Shown piece after piece: positions 1 to 12,680 of a stretch of DNA of 64,000 nucleotides. The DNA lies in assembly GCA_900074885.1 (NCBI GenBank), contig FJUW01000007.1:1693609-1757608 (forward strand). Direction: 5' to 3'. The position numbers and the translations under genes are program-made. How positions within the stretch are numbered: position 1 is the stretch's first letter; each line of letters opens with the position of its first letter. This stretch comes from Rhynchosporium graminicola. Taxonomy: Eukaryota; Ascomycota; Leotiomycetes; Helotiales; Ploettnerulaceae. The notes under the pieces were generated by a model. It saw only the letters and a list, made by a program, of their open reading frames with translations. It was not told the origin of the DNA and did not search any database.

Positions 1-15
1 TCCATATGTAGAATG

Positions 16-1595
16 TCATTGTAAGGATTTGCTTACAGATTCCTCCAAAGTGCTGTCGACCGCCTCGGTATACCCCAATACCTCACCAGCTTTATCCAGG
101 GCCGCAACTCGAACGAATCGACGTTCCCAGCTTTTGCGAACAAACACGGCCTCAAATCCATCCTTATCGATCTCCTCAACAATGGCAAACTCATCATGAG
201 TCGCCTTCAACGATGTTGCACCTTCCAATCTCCATTTCACGATCTCGGTGGCTCCATTCCAACTAGCGAATATCTGACCCGCAAAGACCTCAATCGCAGG
301 AGGTGTTTTCGGCTTACCAACCCATTTGCTTTTAAAAGTACGATACGATTTGACCCATCCAAAATCAAGGACCATATACCATATCGCAGCCCCGAAATTA
401 GTATCACACAGAACTTCGCCATCAGCCGTGAATTCTGTATATGCTGGAGTATTCCCCCAGCCTACCATTACTTTTCCAGTTTCGGGCATAATCTGCATAG
501 AGCCTTGCGAAATCGACAGAATGTTATCGGGGTGCTTGTATTCTTGGAGAAGTTCGACCGTCATGTTATTGAAGTCGAATTGAACCAACATACCTCGACT
601 GTACTCCACAAGAGGGTGGAAAACAGTCTTAGCATGATTGTCGTAGAAGGATATTGTATTGTTCCCCCTAAATCTTGCATGGTGCTGCCATTTGAAATTC
701 GACGCATTTCCACCTGACAGATCTGTGAAATCACTGTGTTTTCCGCCAAGGCTCCACAATATACTTCCAGCTGCGTTCAAATAGTATATTGCGCGCATAT
801 GCCTGGAGGATATGAGGTAGTTTCCAAGATCGTCCTTATCCACACTGTTCAGATGGAAGTAATCCCACGCCTTCTTCTGCGTCTTCCCATCTTTATGTCT
901 CAGTTTGTACGAATGGCTGAGCGGTACGTGATCGGAAGCGCGCCATTGGAAGAGTAACTCGCCTGTCGCTATGTCGACTTCTTGGAAGATGCAGTCGTCG
1001 ACCCAGCATAGTCCATCATATCCAACATCCGAGCAATCAACCTGTCTATCCTGATATATCGTGAACAGCGCAGTTCCATTGGATGTATTCTTGAATTCAT
1101 GGAGATCCCCTCCCATATCGATGTCGACCGTATTTACTGTATAGGCAACTTCATACGAGGAGTCAAGCTGCGAAAAAGTCAGTTCCGCAAACACACTGCT
1201 TGAAAACAAGAGTCTACCATAATATAGGAGCCATTCGAATGTGGCCCATGACTTTCCCCCGTCCAAAACGTCAAGAAATCCTCCCCTCTATACCTCTGCA
1301 CCTGCAAGTTCATCGCCTGCCCAAACTTTCCCTCCGACCAAACCAGATTTCCCCTCGGATCGAGTATTACCGGACCTGGATTCGGGACATTGACGCCTCG
1401 AGGGCTCATCAGGATGAGTGATCCATCGTCGCATCGAGGATCCCATTGCGATATCTGCACGCGAGGTGTCACATGGCCTAGAGAAACATAGTTATGCGTC
1501 GGATAAACTCCATGAAAGCCTAGATTGTACGCGTTGAAGGACCAAGCTCGGATCGCTGCAGGAAGTGCTATCAGAAATGCGAATGAGGTCCTCAT
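16..1595 (-). CDS. Secreted arylsulfotransferase-family (ASST) protein
   Basis: Two exons, 1595-1218 and 1167-16, joined by a 50-bp GT...AG intron (1217-1168), give 509 residues ending in TGA at 18-16. The start is an ATG followed by a typical signal peptide (about residues 1-18, hydrophobic FAFLIALPAAIRA). The splice joins 'NGSYIM' to 'LDSSYEVAY', restoring the usual 'G-Y-hydrophobic-LDSSYE' stretch of fungal ASST-like proteins. Further family-like stretches are 'WDYFHLNSVDKDDLGNYLISSR' split around residue 250, and 'HHARF', 'DNH' and 'GWG' blocks, consistent with a beta-propeller. Bacterial ASST moves sulfate between phenols. The fungal branch is abundant, secreted and biochemically uncharacterised, so the reaction is not assured. 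The gene lies alone, its 3' end near the window edge. A longer reading frame starting at a TTG inside the intron is an artefact. Family assignment is good; function is uncertain. Confidence 0.85.
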
Positions 1596-4500
1596 TGTCG
1601 CGGAATCGAGTCAACGGTCGCTCGTCGCCGACATTTGAGCTTGCAAGATAAGATGAGGTACGCCGACAACTTTTTTTCTCATCTGATATCGGTTCTACAA
1701 GCACATCCCACCTCAGAGTTGAGCCCGCGAGCCATCATCGCAACTATCATCCGGGGCAGTGCAATGCCAAGATAATGGAGATATTTGGATCTGCTGCTTG
1801 GGACCAAGTCTGTCAATGATTTGTCGACGTGGGCGCGGTGGGTACCTCCGCGACCGTTGCATGGATAGAGAAATGCGTCATGGAGAATGCTTGGCAACCC
1901 ACTCTCTTGATTATAATACTGATTGGAGGGCTTGTGGGGAAGGGGTTAGTTAAACAGGAGGAGTATCACCGATGGGCTTCTCCCCAACGATTCGGTTTCT
2001 AGTCATCTTATTGTTTTGTTTTATTGAACGAGTCATGTCATCCGCGGCATGTTGGGTCTTTGTTTACTTTCGGTTGCAATATTTCTGAAGTGAAGCGAGA
2101 GCCTAGCCGAGACGGGTAAGTGCTTTTGAGCATGTGCTGAGCATTTGGCCAACATGTACCATGCTGCGGTTCTGTAAATTAGTTCATATTTGCTGGTCGT
2201 CAGTGAGTTCAAATGTAAATTCCACTTCGCTACAAATAGAGGGAGCCTTTCCCTACAGTCATTCCGGAAAACTAGTTTCGATGAGGACGACAGGATTTTC
2301 CCTTTGCAAAGGCCCACCATTCTAAGGGCTTTCTGCCTCGTCCTCTCGGGACCAAAACACTATTTTCAGGAGAGCCATTTCTCCCTAGCTCAAGCAGAAG
2401 ACTTTGATGCCTTGCTAGATGTCAATTCACCTGAGGAGTTTCTCACCACAGCGTAACATATATTCGAACATTCGCTGAAGTGTGCTACGATCCACAGTGG
2501 CACCGTCAGCTCCAATTACAAATTCTACACACCGTAGGCAGGACAAGTCATTTTTGTTGAGATCTTCCTTAGAACGTTTACGTCGGTGATTGAAATCCGA
2601 TGGTCTCCTAAAGAATCATAACCTTTGCCAAAATGATCTCCAAGATTTGGCTACTCACAGGGAAGCACTTATATTGACAATGACTTGACAGGTGACAATA
2701 AGAAGCTCTAGGGGAGTCTGACATCATGTCGATAAATCTACGACGGAAAGATTTAAGCGTGCCTGATAGTTCTTCTCTTTTCACTGAGTCAACTCATGTA
2801 CAGAATGCCAGGTAGATCTTGAAACAATGATATTATAAGCTATTGTAAGCTTACTTTGTATTTAGTAATGACTTTTCATTACCGAAGGCTACCCTGATGC
2901 CACATTCAAGGTCAGAGGGCTTCGCGACCAGCTTTTTGTTCTTCTCCAATACCCGAATCATAACTCTGCTAACAGAACTCATTCCAACAACGAATGTCAG
3001 ATGTTCGTCATTTACTCGGTTGGGATAGAGTTCTGTCATTCTGATAATCGATTTTTCACACGAAAATTTATTTCTCTCCTGACGTTCTCTATCGCCGCCA
3101 TTGCTAAATACAAAGCACCCAAATCTCGATATCATTCTCATCATACCTCTTCATTTTCATGCTATTATTCGAGGTGCTGGACTGGATAGTTTCCACTCCA
3201 ACAGATTACTCGTGTATGTAACAGTAGGGAGCTGAGACTCGACGCTGGAAAGTGGGACTTGTTTATTTGAAATTGAAATGGAAGGAGCGGACCTGAGGCT
3301 GGGACCGATATCCTCTTGACTCTGCGGAAGGATTTCCTTTCCGATCAGCTTCCGACTGCGTTACAAACACTTCAAACATCCACGATGCCGATCAAGTTGG
3401 CTGTAGGAACAGCGTCAGGTTTTCCGCTATGAGACAGGCTTGGAGCTAGCACTACTGTTCAATGGAGTGGGATCTTTTGATCATGACAATAGTTCAAGAA
3501 ATGACAGCAAGCTGAGAGCCCTGTTTCAAGTTCCCCAGGACCTCGCGCTTTCAGGAAAACGGTTGTTGGCAAGGTATGGATAGCAAAATTAGTCTAATCC
3601 CTTTCTTCCCGACTTTCGACAACCATGACGCTGATGGTCGGACTCCGACCACCTACATAAGCACGTTCGGAGATATTGCTCTGCTTTAGAGGTGCGTTGC
3701 TACCGAGTTCTATGGGTTATATGTACCGCAGAATAAAGATAATCGTGACTTGGTACTGAAAGGTATTGTTTGGTCTAGATGAACCCAAGGTTCATATACA
3801 TCAATGTGGATCACAATTAAAAACGCTTCGAAGTGTTCTTTGAAGTTCTCGGCTTGAAAGACGAAGTTTCAGCTGTCTGGCAGGTCACTGAGGAAAGAGT
3901 TACGTAAAATACATGAAGGAATGCGCCGCGAGAACTAAGACCCTTGATTGCCATGAGAAAACATGTTTTTGACAGCAAAAAACTCCAATGAGGATCGGGC
4001 ACTCCTGTACGGATACATATCTAGTTGAGCCATGGTCTAAAGATCAGTCAGTGCCTGAGTAGAGGTGAGTGTAGATACCTTTCGGTCACCCTTCGTGCTA
4101 TAAATAGTGACGCCGATACCGAAAAGTGCGGTTCACCAAACGCTCAGAGAACTTGCGAAGTTTAAGATAATTCCTGCTCGACATCGACTTATCCATTGCT
4201 TGCAGTAAGCAGCGAAAGTAAAAATGGCAACCAAGAAGTACTCTGATATTTTACTGCCCGCTCGTCGACGACACGCCACAATAAAATTTGTCCGATATTT
4301 AGAGAGAAGTGGATTAGAATGACAACAAAAAACCGACTGACAGTCGAAGGTTTTCAACAGACTGGGAGTAAAATCAATACCAACGTCTATGGTCCTCTTC
4401 CATTTGCTTGGGCTTATTTTGAAGAAATATTAGGCAGCTTACATTCGAACGGATTCCAAGAGGCCAACTCAAGCATCTTCACCATGGATACTCATCGTTG

Positions 4501-7445
4501 CTGTTGACTTCACCTTTGTGTCGCCACCTTGATCAAACATACTGATCTTTCATACCTGAGGATACGAATGCACTTGGAGACTTGAAGATAAGCAAGCACA
4601 TAGCCAGGAGAGTGACGGAGACACACCATCTAAATTAGTGACCTATGAAAAATTCACTCTCAAAACATCAGTCAGATCTCTTGGATGCTATATCTTACAG
4701 TAAAGTATTATCGACGCTCCATTCTTGATATCTGGAGCTATGAAGTAATACCGGAAATGATTCACCACGACAAGACTATTACCAGAAGCAACCAAGAGCA
4801 AAAGGGCCTTCTCTTACACAGCATTTGTCCGCGGAGTCTCTCCTCTATCATCAAGATGTGAGTGATATCTCACATCCATCTACTGCAGGTCTTAACATTC
4901 CGATAGGATTCCAGCATCTACATCCAGCACCAGCCACCACCACCTGATCCACCTCCTAGATTTCCGACCGAAATTCGAAAAACCAACAAAGCCTCCTCGG
5001 AAGCTTCTCTTATACTGGCAACGAACGTAAGGGTCCAGTCAGTCAACACGCATTCCATGCCACCCCTTTCTAAACATATGCCATGGGCTGCGACGCGATG
5101 CGTAACATATATTACCTTCTATGCTGTATTGAAGGCTTCGATGACTTAAATTCTGGGGAAACCCCTCAAAAATGAGTTATCTTCTACTTAAACAAGATGA
5201 CTATCTTCTCTCTTAAATGCTGACGATGGCGAGAAGAGACGATTGAGGATTTTTCTGGACGGTACGATAGTCCAATCTATCCATCTGTACGTCCATCGCC
5301 AACCTTCGACCCTACCGAGTTCATACTCCTCCTCCCCTATGCAAAGTAACCAGCATCAATTCTCCTCCTTTCGCGAACTCCGAACCCAAGGTACCTACCA
5401 CCTAACCTCACCTCACCCAACATCCACACAACACCACACCTCCTATCCCCTGCCTAACCATCCAATCCTCCTTCCCCATCCACCCTCAAAACCGCTACAA
5501 ACACCGTTTCAGAACACTCCGGCCCTTCCTTCCTTTCCAGCATTCTCGTCCGTCCTCCAACTACCTATAACAGCCGGAAGTACATTACAATCCTCCCGCT
5601 CTCCCGCACCCGCACAACCGGCATCTCCCATCTCCTCTCCCAAAAAGATTCCACGTCCCGAGAGATATTTGAGCCGAGCCGAGCCGAGCGGATCGGAATC
5701 GGCTTGTCTACAGTACCAACCTGGCAGGAGCTGCAGCTTACGGCAACTTACTGCAGCATACAGGTGAAGTGGAGTGGAGCGGAGTGCAGGCAAGCTTAGA
5801 GAAGCGAGATGACCTCGGATGCAACATCAAGGTTATCCGTCCGCCCGCCCGCCCCCATTATTTCTTCTTGTCTGCTCGTCCTCGTACCAGGTAAATGCAA
5901 GGCGTGGTTTGCTTGCTGGTATCGCGGGTTGTGAAAAAAGAAAGAGTCGTAACACTGACGCGATCTAGCCTAACCTGATCCGAGTTCTGCAGACGCGAGA
6001 TGATGAGTATAGATACAATACATCGTCTCCTCAATCGAGCGAATCCATCGATCGGTACTTATCAATGGGAGGGGCTCGGCGACCATCAAACCATTTCCCT
6101 GAAAAGGAAAAACAAGCCTCTGATTATCGAATCAATATCAATATTGTGATGATTATATATGGTATAAATATCGACCCTATCAAAAGACTAGAGAAAAGAT
6201 CGATTGGGTAACTATCAGATCGTAGACAGGGCTAGAGAGATCATCAGCATGCGGACACACCGTTTACGAAACGAACTCGTGATATGTTCTTCTTCGTTAA
6301 CGATTTACCAAGGGCGGAGCAGGACGTGGAACGATGTTGAAACGCTGAATCGGATATAGGAAGTTCCCGTGCGTCTTTCTGTCTTTCTTCCAGATGAAAG
6401 AAATTGGCGAGACGTGACAGCGGCAGTGTAGATGAATTGGAGGAAGACTGTTCTCTACTCGTCGCACAAGGGAGTTACCTCAAGGACTCCACAGCCAGTT
6501 ATAAATTGGCTCATTACATTTACTTTCAGCGCTACTGGAGTTTTGAATTATTTTTGAAATTATATCTACAATACCTACGATTCAGAAACTCGTCTGGTCA
6601 GCCTAGGCATACGAGAATCCTACCACGCGTATTGTTACAGGAACGAGTGCTGTGGTCCTCATCCTCAGTCCTCTTGCTCGCCTTGTTGTGCATCCGTCGC
6701 GGTCTATGCATCTTATCACTTCCCTCCTCATGCCCTTCTCCCGCGCGTTCTCCGACCCTAGTAAAAATACAACGATGTACGATCGTAGATTGAGTATCGA
6801 AATCGAATATCCTCTTGGAATGCACAATGTGCCCCTCCTCTCTAAGCAGGCGGCGGCTCAGACACACAAAGAACAAATTCCCACCCCTGATCGAATCCAA
6901 ATGCAAACCTTCCCATCATGCCCTTTCTCAATCCGAGTTTGCAAGCATGTAAATTCTTCATAAAATCATGATTGCTTGTACACCGTTGAAATGAAAAGAA
7001 ATGTTGCCAAATGCGAAGCAGAACGAAACATGCAGATAATATGACGCATAAGCAAAATACCGCGCGTTGCACCGATGCTTGCACGCTGGCTCATGAGATC
7101 AATGGTATCGTTCGTAGAAAGATAAAAAGTCCTGGATATCGAAAGTAAAGAGAATCGTGATGTCTGCTTGTGTGGTTGCTGAATTAGAATGATGCATTAT
7201 GCTGAAGCAGTTTTGAGAACCTGAGTTCACAAGCGTAAGGTCGTTAAGATGAATTGAAAGCAACCAAGAACACTGTGGCACAAAAATTAGTCGTCGACGG
7301 CGTACATAGATGTCTGTTATCGTAGAAATCATGAATCTAGTAAGAAGCGTCTAGTCGATCGAACTCCAGGTCGACGAAAATTAAATTAGTCTGAAAAACT
7401 TGTGACAAGACCAGAAATCCCGAGTGATTTCCTATCGAAATAACA
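1596..7445. other. Gene-poor intergenic stretch
   Basis: I found no supportable gene in 5.8 kb. Open frames on both strands are short and lack recognisable domains, plausible splice partners or good starts. From about 5270 to 5660 the plus strand is strongly pyrimidine-rich, which creates a 174-codon open frame of low complexity (Ser/Pro/Thr) that I do not regard as a gene. Short GC-rich tandem runs occur: GAGCC repeats at about 5670-5690 and CCGCC repeats at about 5840-5860. The stretch could hold long promoters or decayed sequence. Confidence 0.5.
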
Positions 7446-8715
7446 TTATGCATCAGGCGCTTGTTCGCTAGGTAATGGTGTTGCCGTTGGTAATTCTGTG
7501 GCGGTCGCAGTCACTGGAAAGTTGCTGGGAACTATTTTAGCCGCCTCGATGAGACTTGCAACCGGAACAGACTCCGGTGTTGCTGCTGACGTTATCGTCT
7601 GTGTTTCTTCAGATTCAACTTTCGAGTCAATCGTTGGATTGGCGTTAAAACTACTTTCTCCCGGCTGCTTGGCGGCCGTCTTCTGCAGATTAGCATTCCA
7701 TTAGTGTAGGAGCGTCATAACTAACCTTTGAGCTTTTGGGAAGTGCTTTCGGCCGTCTCCTTTTCCCAGATGATCCAGCACTGTCGGGAATATCTTTGTG
7801 GATTGGAGCTTCTGAGATGGGTTTGTAAGGCGCGTAGTGCAGAGCTGGAGTCAGCGCCGGAAGAATGGGTGCATATCCTGGAATACTGCCATCCTCTACT
7901 GAAGGCTGATAGCCGAGCACAGAGGAAACTGGTGGTAAAATATCCCCTCGAGCAATCATTTCCTGCTGTTTTCGCTCGGCATCCTTCTTTGACGGTCGCC
8001 CACGCTTCTTTGGCTCGGGGGTCGAAAAGGTAGGCTGGGACAAATGGGAGCCAGTGTTCGAAGGCTTAGGCCGTATATCACGAGCAGTCGTAATAGGATC
8101 TGCGATAGACTGTCGTCGTTTTAAGGGATGACCTGGTGAGTAAGAATCATAATTTGACTTGCGCTTTGCTCCAGAACTCGTTGCACTTGAAGTTGGGACG
8201 GGAAGACTTGGGCTCAGGCTTTGGACCTGACTCTGGACTTGATGTTGAAAATCTGGTACCGAAGAACCAAGTCGGGGATCTTCGAAAGCTTCTTTACACT
8301 GTTTCAGGGTCCGCCCTGTTCTAGAAATTAGCGACCGGATGTATGGTCTGATATGTAGGTCAGAGTCTCGATTATGTCTGTGTGCGGTTGTGCCATCTGG
8401 GGAACCTTGCTTCGGAGTTTATTGGAACTTGACGATCAACTTACCATTAGGAAGCAGCATGTCTTCCCAAGGCCACGCTGTGACTGGGAATTGACTCTTG
8501 ACAAAGTTGAAGAGACTGTCAAAAGGAACTTGACTGCACTTGATAGCTTCTGCAAGGACATAACGCTGTAGGCGAGGACATATTAGTGCTAGATGCGCAA
8601 TAAGGAGACAATGCGCCTGTAACCATGGAAGCGAATGCTTAACCTCTCCGACAGTCAGACCGCGCTAAGTCATCCCACGTACCTTTTCGCTATCTGACCA
8701 GGGCCGGACGTCCAT
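7446..8715 (-). CDS. AT-hook protein with a Myb/SANT-like N-terminus
   Basis: Four exons on the minus strand, 8715-8683, 8565-8445, 8396-7726 and 7682-7446, give 353 residues. All introns are GT...AG (116, 48 and 43 bp) and the frame is kept throughout. The start ATG opens 'MDVRPWSDSEK', and with 'RYVLAEAIK' after the first intron it reads like the first helix of a Myb/SANT fold (W...E..L..A). A canonical AT-hook, 'KKRGRPSKK', lies near residue 180, and a second basic patch 'GKRRRPKALPKSSKK' follows near residue 270. The rest is Ser/Pro/Thr-rich and probably disordered. AT-hooks bind the minor groove of AT-rich DNA, so a nuclear chromatin or transcription role is likely, but the target is unknown. 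Its long 5' flank is shared with the divergent SET2 gene. Exon structure is convincing; the Myb-like reading is tentative. Confidence 0.8.
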
Positions 8716-9390
8716 CCTTTCGGGTTGATAGTGATGATATTTGAAGGGGCAGGTACAAATTCGTGGATATTTTGGAGAGCCGCTGGCGCAGAGTGAAGGG
8801 GTAGGAGAAGGGAGGGGGATGGAGGGATGGTGGGAGAAGCTTGTTGAGTAGCATTAAGTATCTTTCTGGGTGTCTTATACTTTCAAAACAGTGTAGGGAA
8901 CGTGAAATCGGTCGGCAATCGTCCGATATCGTAATTCCAGTAAGGAAAAATTGATTGGATGGATTGCCACGAAAAGAGTGAGGTCGCTGGCAAGGTCGAG
9001 GGTCGATTTCGAGGTCAAACGAGGGTAAGTAGGGTAAAGTCCCGTGAAAGCGAAGTGAGTGGTGTATGGGCCTCGAATTGGGCCACCGGCTGAGGTCGAG
9101 GATCGGAGAGGAAAGGGGGAGAGCCAAGTGGAGTAAACTACCTAGGGGTAGAGGTAGGAAGGCTGGAATAGAACAGAAGTTGGTACAAGAGGAGGAAAGA
9201 GAAGGGCACCAGAATGAGAAGATGGGCAGATCCGAAGCAGCACCAAGTCGTTTGTTTGATGCGTCAATCTCCGCAGCGGATTAAGAAAAGGAGAGTCGGG
9301 GAGAGGAAGGGAGAAGAGAGGAGGGGCGGCAAGAAAGGATGATTCCGAAGATGGACGGAGAAGTGAGAAAGCTAAGTAACCTTCTAGGTA

Positions 9391-9420
9391 TGTAGGTAGG
9401 TAGGTAGGTAGGTAGGTACC
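9391..9420. repeat. Tetranucleotide microsatellite (GTAG)n
   Basis: About seven tandem GTAG units run from 9392 to 9418. The same CCTAC/GTAGG core recurs as shorter runs near 9605-9620 and 9805-9830. Confidence 0.9.
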
Positions 9421-9437
9421 TATAGTAAAAGTAATAA

Positions 9438-9485
9438 TAGAGAGTGTAGAGAGTGTAGAGAGTGTAGAGAGTGTAGAGAGTGTAG
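9438..9485. repeat. 9-bp minisatellite TAGAGAGTG, five copies
   Basis: Five perfect tandem copies of TAGAGAGTG (9438-9482) plus a partial sixth. Because the unit is a multiple of three it leaves frames open on the minus strand, which explains spurious reading frames there. Confidence 0.95.
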
Positions 9486-9932
9486 TGGAGTGAGTGTGTG
9501 TAGAAGACCAGCAGCTGCAGTAGCAGATTACAGTACTTGCTCTGTGCATGATGCATGATGCACGCACGCTGCACGCTGCACGTCTGCATCCTGCCTGCCT
9601 GCCGACCTACCTACCTACATACCTAGAAGGTAGATAGGCATGTGCTTTACAGGCTCGATATCCAATCCAATCCAATCCCTTCCAATCCAGTGCAGTGCAG
9701 TGGTACATTTAATATGAGTCTGTGACTTCCATCGGGGCAGATTAAGGTAGCTTAACCTCAACACCCTCGGAAGGTTGCGATGCGATGGGGAATGGAGGGG
9801 CCTGTAGGTAGGTAGGTGTAGGTACCTAGGTATTATACCTGAAGAATGCACTTGATATGCTATGCCTCCAGCCTGGATGAAGTGGAGGGAAGTGAGTGTA
9901 CCTATACCTATAGGTAGTCAGTCGGGTGGTAC

Positions 9933-9992
9933 AGGTGAGGTGAGGTGAGGTGAGGTGAGGTGAGGTGAGGTGAGGTGAGGTGAGGTGAGGTG
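9933..9992. repeat. Pentanucleotide microsatellite AGGTG, 12 copies
   Basis: Twelve uninterrupted AGGTG units fill exactly 60 bp. This is the longest perfect microsatellite in the window. Confidence 0.97.
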
Positions 9993-10540
9993 AAGTGGAG
10001 TACAATAAGTGGGAGTGCGAGTGCGAGTGGGCAAGAGTCAGAGTTACCTACCCTACACCACCTAGCTATAAGTATAAGTACTACAGTACAATATACCTTG
10101 CATACAGATAATTATATACAATAATACAGCAGCCGGCTGGCTGGTAGTTTCTCCCGCCTCAACTCCCCTTCCCCTCCCTCCCCTGGACTCTTCATCACTT
10201 CTCCCTGCAGCCCGAGCTTCACTCTACTTCGTATGATATCCTTCCGTCGCTTCTGTAACCACAAACGCCCGGTAAAGGCAAAGTCTCGTGAAAGCGAGAG
10301 GAGGAAGCATGAGTGTCGTCGACTTTGGATTTCATTCAGGGGAGTCGATTGATTGATCGATCGATCATCTTTTCAATTGGCCGCCGCCACTGTTGCCTTG
10401 GCTGGCCGAGCGTGCAAGCCTTTCACTCCAGAACATTGAAGAGGTTTGATTCTGCCACCACCACCAATCAACGCCGCAAAGCACTCTGGCTTTATTACAA
10501 GTAGTGGACCTTGGGGATCGCATCGTTCGTCCACAAGTTC

Positions 10541-10565
10541 AGATCAGATCAGATCAGATCAGATC
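10541..10565. repeat. Pentanucleotide microsatellite AGATC, five copies
   Basis: Five perfect AGATC units. Overlapping GATC palindromes occur at every unit. Confidence 0.95.
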
Positions 10566-12680
10566 CATAAGGCTGGTAGGGCATGCCAGTTCCTCCACCC
10601 GAGCATTCTTTCTTTGAGCCGCAACATCCTCGCAATATACCTAGGTACTGCAAGACATACACGACTTGCGTCGATTGGCGTCCCCCAGGCGCTCGACGGT
10701 TGCAGGATGGTTGGCTATGGCCGGACAGCTGGGATGAACTATTGTAAGCAGCAGCACAAACATACCTTATGCGACCAGAGGCGGGACCTTCTCAACTACG
10801 CAGACTGGCAGAATCGCAACAAATACAATTAAACTGCTGACTCTCAAACATGAGATAATCACCACTACTGGCAACCCATTCTCTATCGTGGGAATGGCCT
10901 CTTCAAATACTAGGAATCGACGGGGCAAGCAAACTTCACGCCAGTCCTGCATAATGCGCTGTCACACTTTCATAGGAAGGAATTCGACTTCTTCCTCCTC
11001 CTCGGAACATCATCATGCTCATTCTTGACGACCTGCCAGATAGACTGGATGCAATTGATCCTTTACTTTATCCGATCACCCATAGGTTCCGATGCTGAGG
11101 ATAGTCTGCAGCTTGACTGCAGGCAAGAGGCCTCAGGTATCGTTGGACTGGCTATTGATGTCAGAAATGTGGCCAATTGGAACAATAACAGGCCACCTCG
11201 CAGTATCAAAATCTCCAGTTAACGTCGCGAAATCATTCCGCAGCTGCTCTTCGGGATATGGTAAGGTCACGAAACATCATACGACATTGGCTTGAGGAAG
11301 TTCTTGAGTTAGGCAAGATCACTTGGGCACGTCTTATCGAGATCACACTGCTACCCCAATCAGCCACTCTCTTCTGACATTGATAGGCTGGTAAGCGGTT
11401 GCAAGTCAGATACTCAAAGCTCTTACCAAAGAAGCTCATACGGTCTGCGATGTACCCAACAGACTCTTTACGAATTCGATCCGCTTACGATTGATACATA
11501 AATTCAGTACAAAGGAATGTATAGGGAACCGGTTTCCACAAACCCCCGCCATGGCCTACGCGCGAATCGATGCAGCGACTTCGACATGTCAGTTGGAAAA
11601 CACAGGGTTTGGCATAAATAGAAGAAGCAGAAGATGGTCGGACACTGCCATCTATCGATTGATGCAGTCCTCCGAAAGCTGTTCAGGATGGGGAGGCCCT
11701 TATTTGACAAACTGGGTTCAAATCGGCCATACAGCCATACAGGTTTGAATGTCAAGACAGCGATCCTCTCAGTTATCTCAGCAACTCCACAATGACCATT
11801 TACTTGTAGCTCAGCTGTTTGGAATCATGCTCCTGATAAGTTTGGGGAGAACGTGTCGAATATTGAGGCTCTGCCTATCAGTAACTGTTGCTACACATGG
11901 ACATACAAATTCATTCGAATCCTACGAGGCCTACTGAGAGCTATTGCAGAGCAGAGGACATGTGCTATTTACATCTTCAGGATACGTACAATCCGCACAA
12001 ACTGTCAAATTACGGAAAGTGCATTTTGGCGCATGGGGGAATCTCGGCAAATCGGCGCTTGCTTGGATTTCTATTCTGCACCTGTATTTACCATCTTCTT
12101 TCCCTTCATAGCAATTGATATTTTGAACGACTGGCACGGGGCGAGAAGGCGAATACGTGAAAAGTGATAAGTGAAAGGTGGACGATCTCTCAAAGGCTAT
12201 CTGAGGTTGGAGACGGGATGTGAACGAGGTAAAGAGGCGCGCTACTGTGTTCTTCATTTCTACTGCTACTTCATCTTTTGGGAACATCTTCTTCCCACCA
12301 CCACTTTTATTCTTCCGAGGTCTCCCAAGTCATTCACTTCAACATTGCGCTTCATGTGTGCGTCTGCGAGCCCTCCACGCCCTCGACTCCTACACATCCT
12401 CCGCTCGTCGCAACTCACTCCCTTCGTAATCTCTATCCTCCCTTCGACGGCACACTTCCACACACACGAGGCGCAACCACTCTTTGCAACCTACGCATCC
12501 TAGCCACAGCAGCACACAGACTGATCAATATATTTGCACACATTTCGAATATACTCGATAGCATCTCGCGTGAGGGAAGGCATTGCAGCACCGAGTACTC
12601 CCTCAAAACGAGCCCATTATTCGAACATCCACCACCTCGGCGAACCTCACGGACTCCGCAGTGTGAAGAGGATCACAATA

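Larger units (their letters stand above)
8716..12680. other. Long divergent intergenic region rich in microsatellites
   Basis: Nearly 4 kb separates the AT-hook gene (minus) from SET2 (plus). Between 9.38 and 10.57 kb it holds several tandem arrays, listed separately. The flank just upstream of SET2 (about 12.25-12.65 kb) is pyrimidine-rich, as is common for fungal leaders. Open frames here come from the repeats themselves (for example runs of Leu-Ser-Thr) or lack any domain, so I call no gene. Confidence 0.55.

Noticed and set aside
5243..5767. 174-codon plus-strand open frame
   Set aside because: It is a by-product of a pyrimidine-rich stretch: low-complexity Ser/Pro/Thr, no domain, no splice context.
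9142..9589. Open frames of 102-141 codons on the minus strand
   Set aside because: They arise from the 9-bp TAGAGAGTG array and the GTAG array, giving Leu-Ser-Thr and Tyr-Thr-Leu repeats.
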